Program-made: the position numbers and the translations under genes
The notes under the pieces: generated by a model
Database searches by the model: none
What the model was told of the DNA's origin: nothing
What the model saw: the letters and a program-made list of their open reading frames with translations, nothing else
Shown here: positions 1 to 6,373 of the stretch, in pieces
Numbering within the stretch: the first letter of the stretch is position 1
Layout of the letters: each line of letters opens with the position of its first letter
Assembly: GCA_023398105.1 (NCBI GenBank)
Contig: JAEWST010000043.1
Location: forward strand, 1 to 9,770
Direction of reading: 5' to 3'
DNA: 9,770 bases
From: Bacillota bacterium
Lineage (GTDB): Bacteria; Bacillota; Clostridia; Acetivibrionales; DSM-1351

Positions 1-1123
1 TTCTGAGAAGATGAGAGCACAGATCACAGGTCTTGAGACAGCTTCCAAGAACGCAAACGATGGTATCTCTTTAGTTCAGACAGCTGAAGGTGCTTTAACA
101 GAAGTTCACTCTATGTTAAACCGTATGGTTGAGCTGGCTACACAGTCTGCTAACGGAACTTATCAGGATAACGTTGACCGTGAGAACCTTACAAAAGAAG
201 TTAATTCTTTAAAGAGCGAAATCGATCGTATTTCTGAAGGAACAAACTTTAATGGAATCAATCTGTTAGATGGTAGCCTTGGTAAGACATCTGGAGCACC
301 TGCTACTATGGTTGGTGTTGGAAGTACCGTTGGAGCGAATGCTGTTGTGACCAAAGCGTCTGGCGCTTCCCTTTCTGTAGACGATACTGCAACTACTGGT
401 GTAGATGAATCGCAATCAGTAGGTATTACAGCTGGTACTGATGGAACTATTACAGTTGTAGTTACCAATAATGAAGACGGTTCTGCTAAGACTACAGTTA
501 TTGATCTTGCAAAAGTTACTACACGTACCAATGGTGCAAATAGTGGACAAGCATTAGGTGCTGGTACCTTGTCGATAGGTGATACAGCTACCATTGATTT
601 AACCAGTGTTGGACTTGGCAGAATTGATATTTCGGCCAGTGGTGATAATGATGCAAAAACACTTGCAACTGGCTTAAATGTAATAGTTGGTAAAGGAACT
701 GCACCAACTGGAACAACTGTAGGTTCTGGATTGGCACTGCAGATTGGCGATTCAGGTGAGGATTTTAACAATCTGACAGTTAGCGTTGGTTCCATGAGCT
801 CTAAGTCACTTGGTCTTGATTCTGTAGATGTAAGCACTCAGAGTGGCGCAAAGAATGCAATTAAGACAATTAAGGATGCAATTAATACAGTATCTTCTAC
901 TCGTGGTGATTTAGGTGCTTTACAGAACCGTCTTGAGCATACAATCAACAACTTAGGTGTAACAACCGAGAATATGTCAGCAGCTGAAAGCCGTATCCGT
1001 GACGTTGATATGGCAAAAGAGATGATGAACTATACGAAGAACAACATACTTGTTCAGTCTTCTCAGGCTATGTTGGCACAGGCTAATCAGCTTCCACAGG
1101 GTGTATTACAGTTATTAAAATAA
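1..1123 (+). CDS. fliC: Flagellin, 5'-truncated by the window edge
   Basis: Structural protein of the flagellar filament, exported by the flagellar type III system and polymerised outside the cell. The reading frame is already open at base 2 (Ser-Glu-Lys-Met-Arg), which corresponds to the conserved N-terminal helix. About 50 N-terminal residues, the start codon and the promoter therefore lie outside the window. The first 90 or so visible residues are the conserved D1 region (GTNFNGINLLDG motif). Residues of roughly 90-275 are a variable outer domain rich in Thr, Ser, Gly, Ala and Val with almost no aromatic residues. The last 95 residues return to conserved D1/D0, with the motif SRIRDVDMAKEM and the ending QLPQGVLQLLK typical of clostridial flagellins. 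The Ser/Thr-rich centre is where O-linked glycans are normally placed, and two glycosyltransferase genes follow. A long open frame on the opposite strand in the variable region is a shadow. The identification is secure. Confidence 0.97.
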   Translation, partial: SEKMRAQITGLETASKNANDGISLVQTAEGALTEVHSMLNRMVELATQSANGTYQDNVDRENLTKEVNSLKSEIDRISEGTNFNGINLLDGSLGKTSGAPATMVGVGSTVGANAVVTKASGASLSVDDTATTGVDESQSVGITAGTDGTITVVVTNNEDGSAKTTVIDLAKVTTRTNGANSGQALGAGTLSIGDTATIDLTSVGLGRIDISASGDNDAKTLATGLNVIVGKGTAPTGTTVGSGLALQIGDSGEDFNNLTVSVGSMSSKSLGLDSVDVSTQSGAKNAIKTIKDAINTVSSTRGDLGALQNRLEHTINNLGVTTENMSAAESRIRDVDMAKEMMNYTKNNILVQSSQAMLAQANQLPQGVLQLLK

Positions 1124-1154
1124 CATTAATAATACTGATTTATTTAAAGCATAT

Positions 1155-1189
1155 TATCCCTCGAAAGGCTCGGTTCCTTCCGAGGGATA
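1155..1189 (+). terminator. Terminator-like hairpin after flagellin
   Basis: The arms TATCCCTCG (1155-1163) and CGAGGGATA (1181-1189) pair over 9 bp. After an A/C mismatch the stem continues with AAGG/CCTT, leaving a 7-base loop. It lies 31 bases after the flagellin stop, where an intrinsic terminator is expected. The 3' tail (TTCTATATAAT) is only moderately T-rich, so termination may be partial and some read-through into the next gene is possible. Confidence 0.65.
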
Positions 1190-1202
1190 TTCTATATAAT
1201 TA

Positions 1203-1210
1203 AAGTGAGG
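1203..1210 (+). promoter_or_regulatory. Ribosome binding site that decides the start of the first glycosyltransferase
   Basis: AAGTGAGG resembles the Shine-Dalgarno consensus and ends 9 bases before ATG at 1220. The longer frame would start at GTG 1205, which lies inside this site and has no ribosome binding site of its own. The start is therefore placed at 1220. Confidence 0.6.
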
Positions 1211-1219
1211 TTATTTGAT

Positions 1220-2542
1220 ATGGTGCAATCAGTACGATTATCTCAATGCATGATCGTTAAAAATGAAGAAAATAACATCCGAAGAGCTTTGGAATGGGGG
1301 AAAGGAATTGTCTTTGAGCAAATTGTTGTTGATACAGGATCTGATGACCATACCGTTCAAATAGCAGAGGAGATGGGGGCCATAGTTTTTCATTTCCCCT
1401 GGATAGATGATTTTTCAGCAGCAAAGAATTATGCGATTAGTAAAGCTAGAGGTAATTGGATTGTATTCCTAGATGCTGATGAATACTACGCTGAGGAAAG
1501 TGCGAGAAAGTTAATTCCTATTTTGACGCGTATAGAAAAGAGCTTTTACAAAAATGCAAAACCACATGCGGTAAGAAGTTCATTAGTTAATTTAGATGAC
1601 AAGGGGCAGCCTTTTTCAACGGGAATTCAAGATAGAATATTTCGCAAAACTGCTGAATTAAGTTACCATAATCGAATTCATGAGACTCTGTATAATTCAA
1701 ATGGGAGTGATACTGTTGTCGTTGATGCCTCCAAAGAATTGACCATATATCATACAGGATATACAAGACGGGTATATGAGGAAACAAGAAAATTGGAACG
1801 GAATGTTCGCATGTTAGAGAGTGAAGTTGCAGAAAACCCTAATGATTATAACGCTTGGGCGTATTTAGGAGATTCACTATTTGCAATGGAATCCTATGAC
1901 AAAGCAGAACAAGCTTATCTTTATGTTATTGCCAATGGAGATAAAGTATCATCTAAAGCTAGAAAAGAAGTGGCTTTTTGCAATTATTTTAAACTTAAGT
2001 ATCTATGTGATTCTGGTGAGGAAGAAGACCTTTTAGATATTTATCAGAAAGCAAAAATGCTAGGGTGCGAATCTCCTGATTTAGAATATTGGTTTGGATA
2101 CTGGTATTATAAAAAAGAGGATAAGAAGAGAGCAGTTCAGTATTTTGGTAATGCATTAAAGTTGCTAGATCAGTATAAGGGTGATAGCTTTTTAGATATA
2201 ACAGGTGGTTTGTCAGAAATTTATCAGATGCTATTTTGCGCATATAGGGAGTTTGGATTTGTTAATGAAATGATGCACTATGGAGTGTTATCTCTCCGCT
2301 TAAATCTGTATATGATGCCGATTCTTCAGGATATTATACACCTTTTAATGAAAGAGAATGGAGAGATACAATCAGCAAAATTTACATTTGATTTTCTGCA
2401 AAAACTTTATGATACTACTTCTTTGAAGAATAAATTATTTTTATTAAAGGCTTCTAAGATGGCAGAATTTTCTGCTTTAGAAAATAAAGTATATGAGTTA
2501 TTTTCGGTTGAAGAAAAAGAAGCTTTGGAAAATAGTGATTAA
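1220..2542 (+). CDS. Family 2 glycosyltransferase with TPR-like C-terminal region
   Basis: Probable cytoplasmic inverting glycosyltransferase of 440 residues, likely acting on flagellin or its growing glycan. The N-terminal GT-A domain starts with LSQCMIVKNEENNIRRAL (residues 7-24), carries the nucleotide-binding stretch VVDTGSDD (36-43), and has the metal-binding DxD motif in LDADEYY (84-90). The early family motif MIVKNEE is typical of SunS-like and TPR-linked family 2 enzymes. From about residue 195 the protein is helical with TPR-like repeats, for example NAWAYLGDSLFAMESYDKAEQAY and EYWFGYWYYKKEDKKRAVQYF, which could hold a protein acceptor. No signal peptide or membrane helix is visible. 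It is the first gene after flagellin, an arrangement common in flagellin glycosylation islands of Clostridia. The sugar donor cannot be inferred. The domain call is secure; the flagellin role rests on context. Confidence 0.88.
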   Translation: MVQSVRLSQCMIVKNEENNIRRALEWGKGIVFEQIVVDTGSDDHTVQIAEEMGAIVFHFPWIDDFSAAKNYAISKARGNWIVFLDADEYYAEESARKLIPILTRIEKSFYKNAKPHAVRSSLVNLDDKGQPFSTGIQDRIFRKTAELSYHNRIHETLYNSNGSDTVVVDASKELTIYHTGYTRRVYEETRKLERNVRMLESEVAENPNDYNAWAYLGDSLFAMESYDKAEQAYLYVIANGDKVSSKARKEVAFCNYFKLKYLCDSGEEEDLLDIYQKAKMLGCESPDLEYWFGYWYYKKEDKKRAVQYFGNALKLLDQYKGDSFLDITGGLSEIYQMLFCAYREFGFVNEMMHYGVLSLRLNLYMMPILQDIIHLLMKENGEIQSAKFTFDFLQKLYDTTSLKNKLFLLKASKMAEFSALENKVYELFSVEEKEALENSD

Positions 2543-2652
2543 TATTTTAATATAATTTTTTGATTGTTCGGAAGGAAGTCGGTTGGAAAAGCACAATATT
2601 TATTTAATATTACGGTTACACTTCACTGTAAACTTTTGTGGCTGATATTGCT

Positions 2653-2693
2653 AAATAGATACTCCTCCACATTAAAAGAAGGAGTATTTATTT
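2653..2693 (+). terminator. Long hairpin, possible terminator after the first glycosyltransferase
   Basis: The arms at 2653-2666 (AAATAGATACTCCT) and 2680-2693 (AGGAGTATTTATTT) pair over 14 bases with one G-T wobble around a 13-base loop. The 3' arm ends in ATTTATTT, giving a partly T-rich end. It lies 110 bases after the glycosyltransferase stop and inside the decayed radical SAM gene. It could be a recruited terminator or a chance product of that sequence. Confidence 0.4.
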
Positions 2694-2835
2694 GATATGA
2701 TTGACCGTTGCTTTTTCTATTCATGAATCGGTTGAACGTTTTAGTTAAGTGGAGGGGAACCTTTACTACATAAAAAAATGGATAAATTTTTAACAAGTCA
2801 ATGCAGTATAGAGATTGTTTTTATAAATTAACATT

Positions 2836-2866
2836 TTTACAAATGGTGCTTTATTATCAGTATAAG
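2836..2866 (+). promoter_or_regulatory. Weak sigma-A-like promoter candidate
   Basis: TTTACA (2836-2841) and TATAAG (2861-2866) each match the consensus at five of six bases, but the spacer is 19 bases, longer than the usual 17. It would lie 350 bases upstream of the second glycosyltransferase. In such AT-rich, decayed sequence a chance match is quite possible. Confidence 0.2.
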
Positions 2867-2995
2867 ATTTGATTAACCAGATTATTAGTTATAGCTGTAA
2901 TTAATATTTATGATTAAGGGAAAAATTCTCCTAAGGCTAAAGGACTTACAGCTATACTTGAAAATACGGGAATACCGTATGATATTAAGTGTTAA

Positions 2996-3216
2996 GTGGC
3001 TAACCTAACATGCAGAAAGTTGAGTTTATTAAGTAAAATACAATTTCTAATAAATGAATCAAAGCCTGAATTCGCATTTGAAGAACTTTCAGACTGGGAT
3101 AAAGTACTTCCAGAGGATGTTAACTTTGCGCTGTTCAGATCTTTATAAACAAATAGCGAAAATGGTACTACGCCGGTAATCTTGTTGTTTCAGCAATCGG
3201 CTGCCAGGGAGGATTT
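2996..3216 (+). pseudogene. Unrecognised decayed coding remnant joined to the next gene
   Basis: In the frame of 2996 a 50-codon stretch is open and protein-like, ending in FEELSDWDKVLPEDVNFALF and then RSL with a stop at 3146. The adjacent frame continues the sense with LYKQIAK (3141-3161). A third frame continues with WYYAGNLVVSAIGCQGGF (3163-3216), which runs without a stop into the ATG of the second glycosyltransferase. Read with two frame changes, this gives one continuous and plausible C-terminal or linker sequence. I do not recognise the family. It may be the end of a lost neighbour, or a lost N-terminal part of the glycosyltransferase that follows. It does not obviously match the radical SAM remnant upstream, so a deletion junction near 2993 is likely. 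Confidence 0.4.
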
Positions 3217-4116
3217 ATGATCTCAGTAATAATGTTGACTTATAACAGAGAATTACTTGTTGGAAGAGCGATAGAAAGTATTCTGACACAGAGCTTTCAG
3301 GATTTTGAATTTATCATAGTTGACAATGGTTCAACTGATCAAAGTGGAAAAATAGCAGACGAATATGCTCTAAAGGATTCTCGCATACGTGTTATTCATA
3401 GGGAGAGAGGAAATATTGGAAGTGGCCGAAACGCAGGAATGAGTGTGGCTCAGGGGGATTATATCACGTTTATTGATGACGATGATTGGGCTGAGCCGGA
3501 TTTTTTAGAGTTCTTGTTTAATTTGGCAATCGAAAATAGTGCTGATGTAGCTATTTGCGGAGCAACAGATAAAAAATTTGATGAAAAGAGAGTCATGAGT
3601 GCGGAGGAAGCGCTTATTGAATTAATGTGGAGAAGACGTTATAATATGGCTTTTCCAACAAAGCTGTTTCATCGTGAGCTTGCAAAAAAACTCAGGTTTC
3701 CAGAATCTGGAAAGTATGATGATATTGCATTGATGTATAAATTACTTGCACTGGCAGGCAAGGTGGCATATCATGGTCTTCCAAAATATACTTTTTATCG
3801 GCACAATGGCAATATATCAGCTTGGACGACCAATCATAGTCTCCTTACACGGGAAACTCTTGAGGAGTATCTAGACGCATATAGAACACGTACACAGTGG
3901 TTGTGTGAGTTGTTTCCTAACAGTGCACCTGCTTTTTGCTACTTTGAGTGGTCTTTTATGATTTCTATGGTAGAAAAAATAAACCGGTTAGAGATAAAAG
4001 GCTGCGAAAAACAGCTTAATTTAATGATTAAAGAGTTGAGATGGAAACGAAAAGAGTTTATGGATGGAAACTATATACTTGAATTTGAGAAAGTTTGGAT
4101 GGAGAAATATGTTTAA
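3217..4116 (+). CDS. Family 2 glycosyltransferase (GT-A fold)
   Basis: Predicted cytoplasmic glycosyltransferase of 299 residues that transfers a sugar from a nucleotide donor to a glycan or protein. It begins with the canonical first strand ISVIMLTYNRE (residues 2-12), followed by FEFIIVDNGSTDQS (30-43), NIGSGRNAGMSVAQGDY (66-82) and the metal-binding acidic cluster FIDDDDW (85-91). The C-terminal part contains KYDDIALMYKL, which resembles the acceptor-side acidic motif of this family, and YRHNGNIS. No membrane segment is visible. ATG 3217 is the first usable start, since the frame upstream to the stop at 3154 has no ATG, GTG or TTG. GGGAGGA lies only 3 bases before it, an unusually short spacing, and the upstream frame stays open and protein-like. 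An ancestral longer protein is therefore possible. The length is normal for single-domain members. The specific sugar is unknown; a role in flagellin glycosylation is inferred from location. Confidence 0.9.
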   Translation: MISVIMLTYNRELLVGRAIESILTQSFQDFEFIIVDNGSTDQSGKIADEYALKDSRIRVIHRERGNIGSGRNAGMSVAQGDYITFIDDDDWAEPDFLEFLFNLAIENSADVAICGATDKKFDEKRVMSAEEALIELMWRRRYNMAFPTKLFHRELAKKLRFPESGKYDDIALMYKLLALAGKVAYHGLPKYTFYRHNGNISAWTTNHSLLTRETLEEYLDAYRTRTQWLCELFPNSAPAFCYFEWSFMISMVEKINRLEIKGCEKQLNLMIKELRWKRKEFMDGNYILEFEKVWMEKYV

Positions 4117-4152
4117 AGAGTAAGTGCAATATATATGTGCATAGCCATCCTA

Positions 4153-4179
4153 TAAATTTTGACCTATAATTATAGATAA
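4153..4179 (+). promoter_or_regulatory. Sigma-28 (flagellar sigma factor) promoter candidate
   Basis: TAAA at 4153-4156, a spacer of exactly 15 bases, then ATAGATAA at 4172-4179 compares with the clostridial/Bacillus sigma-D consensus TAAA-N15-GCCGATAA. All four -35 bases and the last five of eight -10 bases match. A perfect 12-base palindrome (CTATAATTATAG, 4164-4175) overlaps the spacer and the -10 element. The site is 61 bases upstream of the methyltransferase start, in the only sizeable gap before the downstream run. The AT-rich background makes chance matches common. Confidence 0.33.
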
Positions 4180-4240
4180 GAAAAGCAGCAGTTGTTATTT
4201 TGTATAAGAATTTAAAAAAAGTGCAGGTGAATTAACACAT

Positions 4241-5332
4241 ATGAGAAACTTTGCTGAGGAACTTTCAGAAATTAAAAAAAAATGTAATAGTAAAGAATAT
4301 AGATATGAAATTCAAAATACGATGATTTTTTTATCCCAAAAGCCTATCGTTTTATATGGTGCGGGCGAAATAGGATATTCTGTTTATATGACTTTAAAAC
4401 AGCATGGTGTTAATGTGGCTTGTTTTTGTGATAAAAATAAAACTGGTGCACATGAAAAAACTGGATTACCCATTATTGCTCCAATAGCTCTTAAAAATGA
4501 ATATTCAGATACAAATATCATTATATGTTCTGTAAATTATGCAAATGAAATGAAACAAGAATTAAATATGCTCGGAATAAATTCTAAACGGATATTTGAA
4601 CGAGGGTCTTTAAATCTGCACGAAATGACTCCAAGGGCGATTGAACCATACCTTGAAGGTTATGAACGTGCATATTACTTATTAAGTGATGAAAAATCAA
4701 GGCAGGTTTTAATAAATAGAATAAGGCGTTGTCTCTTATCAACCTCACTTTTATATTCGACACCCATACTTCAATATTTTGACCCTGAAATCATAATGCT
4801 TGGCCGTGATGAAGTTTTCGTCGATGGTGGTATGTATGTGGGAGATACTGCCGAGCAGTTTTTCAATAGTGTGAACGGAAAATATACTCATTACTATGGC
4901 TTTGAACCAGATGAAGAAAATTCACTTAAGGCAAAGAAATGTCTGCAAGGAAAGAGTAATATAACTATTATTGAAAAAGGCTTGTGGAGCAACGAAACAC
5001 AACTTAGTTTTAGTGGAAGCTTTGAAAGTAGTTCAAAATTAGATAATTGTGGTGACAGTGTCGTCGATGTGACATCACTTGACATCTTTTTCAATGATAA
5101 AATTCCACCTACTTTTATAAAAATGGATGTAGAAGGAGCAGAATTAGAATCACTAAAAGGTTCTCGGAATTTAATAACTAAAAATAAACCTAAACTGGCT
5201 ATTTGTGCATACCACAAACCGGAAGATCTTTATACGTTGCCAGAGTTGATAAAAACTTATCGTGATGATTATAAATTCTTTCTTAGGCATTATTCTGATT
5301 CAATTTATGAGACTGTATTGTATGCTATTTAA
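4241..5332 (+). CDS. FkbM-family methyltransferase with N-terminal Rossmann-like domain
   Basis: Probable S-adenosylmethionine-dependent O-methyltransferase of 363 residues, in this family usually acting on a sugar or other hydroxyl group. The N-terminal third is a separate nucleotide-binding-like fold with PIVLYGAGEIGYSVY (35-49), an acidic strand end in CFCDKN and a PII(A)P turn. The C-terminal half is the FkbM domain: SAM-binding motif I is FVDGGMYVGDT (193-203), YGFEPDEEN lies further on, and the family signature FIKMDVEGAELESLKG starts near residue 293. AGGTGA ends 10 bases before the ATG. The gene opens a run in which the next start is only 18 bases after its stop, so these genes are probably co-transcribed. 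Nine consecutive A bases sit at codons 12-14. Methylation of a flagellin glycan sugar is the best guess; the acceptor cannot be read from sequence. Confidence 0.88.
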   Translation: MRNFAEELSEIKKKCNSKEYRYEIQNTMIFLSQKPIVLYGAGEIGYSVYMTLKQHGVNVACFCDKNKTGAHEKTGLPIIAPIALKNEYSDTNIIICSVNYANEMKQELNMLGINSKRIFERGSLNLHEMTPRAIEPYLEGYERAYYLLSDEKSRQVLINRIRRCLLSTSLLYSTPILQYFDPEIIMLGRDEVFVDGGMYVGDTAEQFFNSVNGKYTHYYGFEPDEENSLKAKKCLQGKSNITIIEKGLWSNETQLSFSGSFESSSKLDNCGDSVVDVTSLDIFFNDKIPPTFIKMDVEGAELESLKGSRNLITKNKPKLAICAYHKPEDLYTLPELIKTYRDDYKFFLRHYSDSIYETVLYAI

Positions 5333-5336
5333 TATG

Positions 5337-5342
5337 TGGAGG
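5337..5342 (+). promoter_or_regulatory. Ribosome binding site that decides the start of the first radical SAM gene
   Basis: TGGAGG ends 8 bases before ATG 5351. The longer frame would begin at GTG 5336, overlapping this site and only 3 bases after the preceding stop. The ATG at 5351 is therefore preferred. Confidence 0.75.
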
Positions 5343-5350
5343 TTCTTATC

Positions 5351-6373
5351 ATGGCCCAAATAAAAGAATCATATAATACGGAACGGCTGTGTCTTGGAGA
5401 GAAATTACCTCTAAATACACCATTATCGGTTATTATTGATTTAAGTGAACGTTGTAATTTCAAATGTAATTATTGCTTTCGTTCTGGCGAAAAAAACGAA
5501 AGCTGGGGATATACGGTCAAAAATGAATTGATGACAATGGAAGTATTTGAAGCTGTAGTCCAGCAGATTTCACAATTTCCACAACAAATAAAAGTAGTAT
5601 CTCTTTCAGGACATGGCGAGCCGCTTTGCAATCCTAATATAGCCAAAATGATTAATTTGTTGAGAGAATCTACAACAGTTGAGCGTATAGAAATGCACAC
5701 AAATGCATCATTGCTTACGGAGGAAAGTATTGTAAAAATTCAGAAAGCGGGACTTTCCCGTATTGTTGTGTCGCTGCAAGGATTGGATTCAAGCAAATAT
5801 GAAGATGTTTGTGGAGCAAAAATAAATTGGGAGAAATTTTATAATAATCTAAAGAGACTTTATGAAAATAAAGAAGAGTTGGAAATACACATTAAAATTT
5901 CTGAAGCCGCACTAGATAAAAATCAGTACTCCAGAGAGAAAGAAAAGTTTTACAAACTTTTTGGAGACATAGCTGATTCTATTTTTATTGAAAAAGTGAC
6001 TCCTCTTTGGAAAAATATGAAGTTAGATGTAGATGAAACAAAGAACAAATTTGGAGGTGATCTTGGACAAATAAATTATTGCCCGATTGTGTTTTATAAA
6101 ATTTGGGTAGCACCTGATGGTGAAATATTTCCTTGTACAGCTTTACCTCCACCAATAAGTCTTGGTAATGTTCGAGATACTTCGTTACAAAAAGCATGGA
6201 ATAGTATAGAAAGAAGTAATTTTTTGATTGAGCATTTGCATTCAAATAGATTTAATTATCCATCTTGTAAAGATTGTTTTGTTCCAGTTAATACTGTTGT
6301 TTCAAAAAAAGATATTATCGACTCGTTTAAAGATGTAATACTAAGGCGTTTGGGGGAACATAATGATGACTAA
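5351..6373 (+). CDS. Radical SAM enzyme with SPASM/twitch-like C-terminal Cys region
   Basis: Probable iron-sulfur enzyme of 340 residues that cleaves S-adenosylmethionine to start a radical reaction. The cluster motif is CNFKCNYC (Cys35, Cys39, Cys42), preceded by the typical strand SVIIDLSERC. The GEP motif is SLSGHGEPL (84-92), followed by IEMHTNAS and RIVVSLQGLD, the usual core strands. The C-terminal region has WVAPDGEIFPCT and LGNVRD, which are SPASM-like, with four Cys at 244, 262, 306 and 309. That is fewer than a full SPASM domain with two extra clusters and would fit a single auxiliary cluster. Its last 11 bases overlap the next gene, so the two are probably translationally coupled. 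Many SPASM enzymes modify peptides, but others act on sugars or carrier-bound substrates. No precursor peptide gene is seen here. The substrate is unknown; modification of the activated group or sugar is inferred from context. Confidence 0.87.
   Translation: MAQIKESYNTERLCLGEKLPLNTPLSVIIDLSERCNFKCNYCFRSGEKNESWGYTVKNELMTMEVFEAVVQQISQFPQQIKVVSLSGHGEPLCNPNIAKMINLLRESTTVERIEMHTNASLLTEESIVKIQKAGLSRIVVSLQGLDSSKYEDVCGAKINWEKFYNNLKRLYENKEELEIHIKISEAALDKNQYSREKEKFYKLFGDIADSIFIEKVTPLWKNMKLDVDETKNKFGGDLGQINYCPIVFYKIWVAPDGEIFPCTALPPPISLGNVRDTSLQKAWNSIERSNFLIEHLHSNRFNYPSCKDCFVPVNTVVSKKDIIDSFKDVILRRLGEHNDD

Larger units (their letters stand above)
2583..2995 (+). pseudogene. Decayed radical SAM gene, fragmented by stops and frameshifts
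   Basis: The gap between the two glycosyltransferases contains coding remnants in family order. After a Shine-Dalgarno-like GGAAGGA at 2570-2576 and a possible TTG start at 2583, the frame at 2600-2635 reads LFNITVTLHCKL, resembling the stretch up to the first cluster Cys. The frame at 2745-2828 reads LSGGEPLLHKKMDKFL and then IEIVFIN, which are the GGEP motif and the following strand of radical SAM enzymes. A compensating shift near 2731-2745 restores HESVERF just before it. The frame at 2894-2992 reads AVINIYD, then a stop in place of an expected Tyr, then GKNSPKAKG and AILENTGIPYDIK. The intact partial gene at 9158 has the same order (LTGGEPLLYPHL, LEVFTNG, LFIDNYG, KYNI) with similar distances. 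At least three frame changes and several stops rule out function as a protein. The remainder of the gene appears deleted. Boundaries are approximate. Confidence 0.62.

Noticed and set aside
163..837. A 224-codon open frame on the minus strand opposite flagellin
   Set aside because: It is the antisense of the Ser/Thr/Val-rich variable region, where codon use rarely creates reverse stops. It has no ribosome binding site or recognisable domain, and the flagellin frame is certain.
1195..1200. A perfect TATAAT box just before the first glycosyltransferase
   Set aside because: No -35 element lies 16-18 bases upstream, and transcription starting from it would begin at or inside the ribosome binding site.
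3172..3179. GCCGGTAA, seven of eight bases of a sigma-28 -10 element
   Set aside because: No TAAA lies 15 bases upstream; the nearest is 22 bases away. The bases are explained by the coding remnant (Tyr-Ala-Gly-Asn).
2543..3216. A search of the gap for tRNA genes, CRISPR repeats, insertion sequence ends or a riboswitch
   Set aside because: No cloverleaf, regular repeat, terminal inverted repeat or known aptamer pattern was seen. Decayed coding sequence explains most of the gap.
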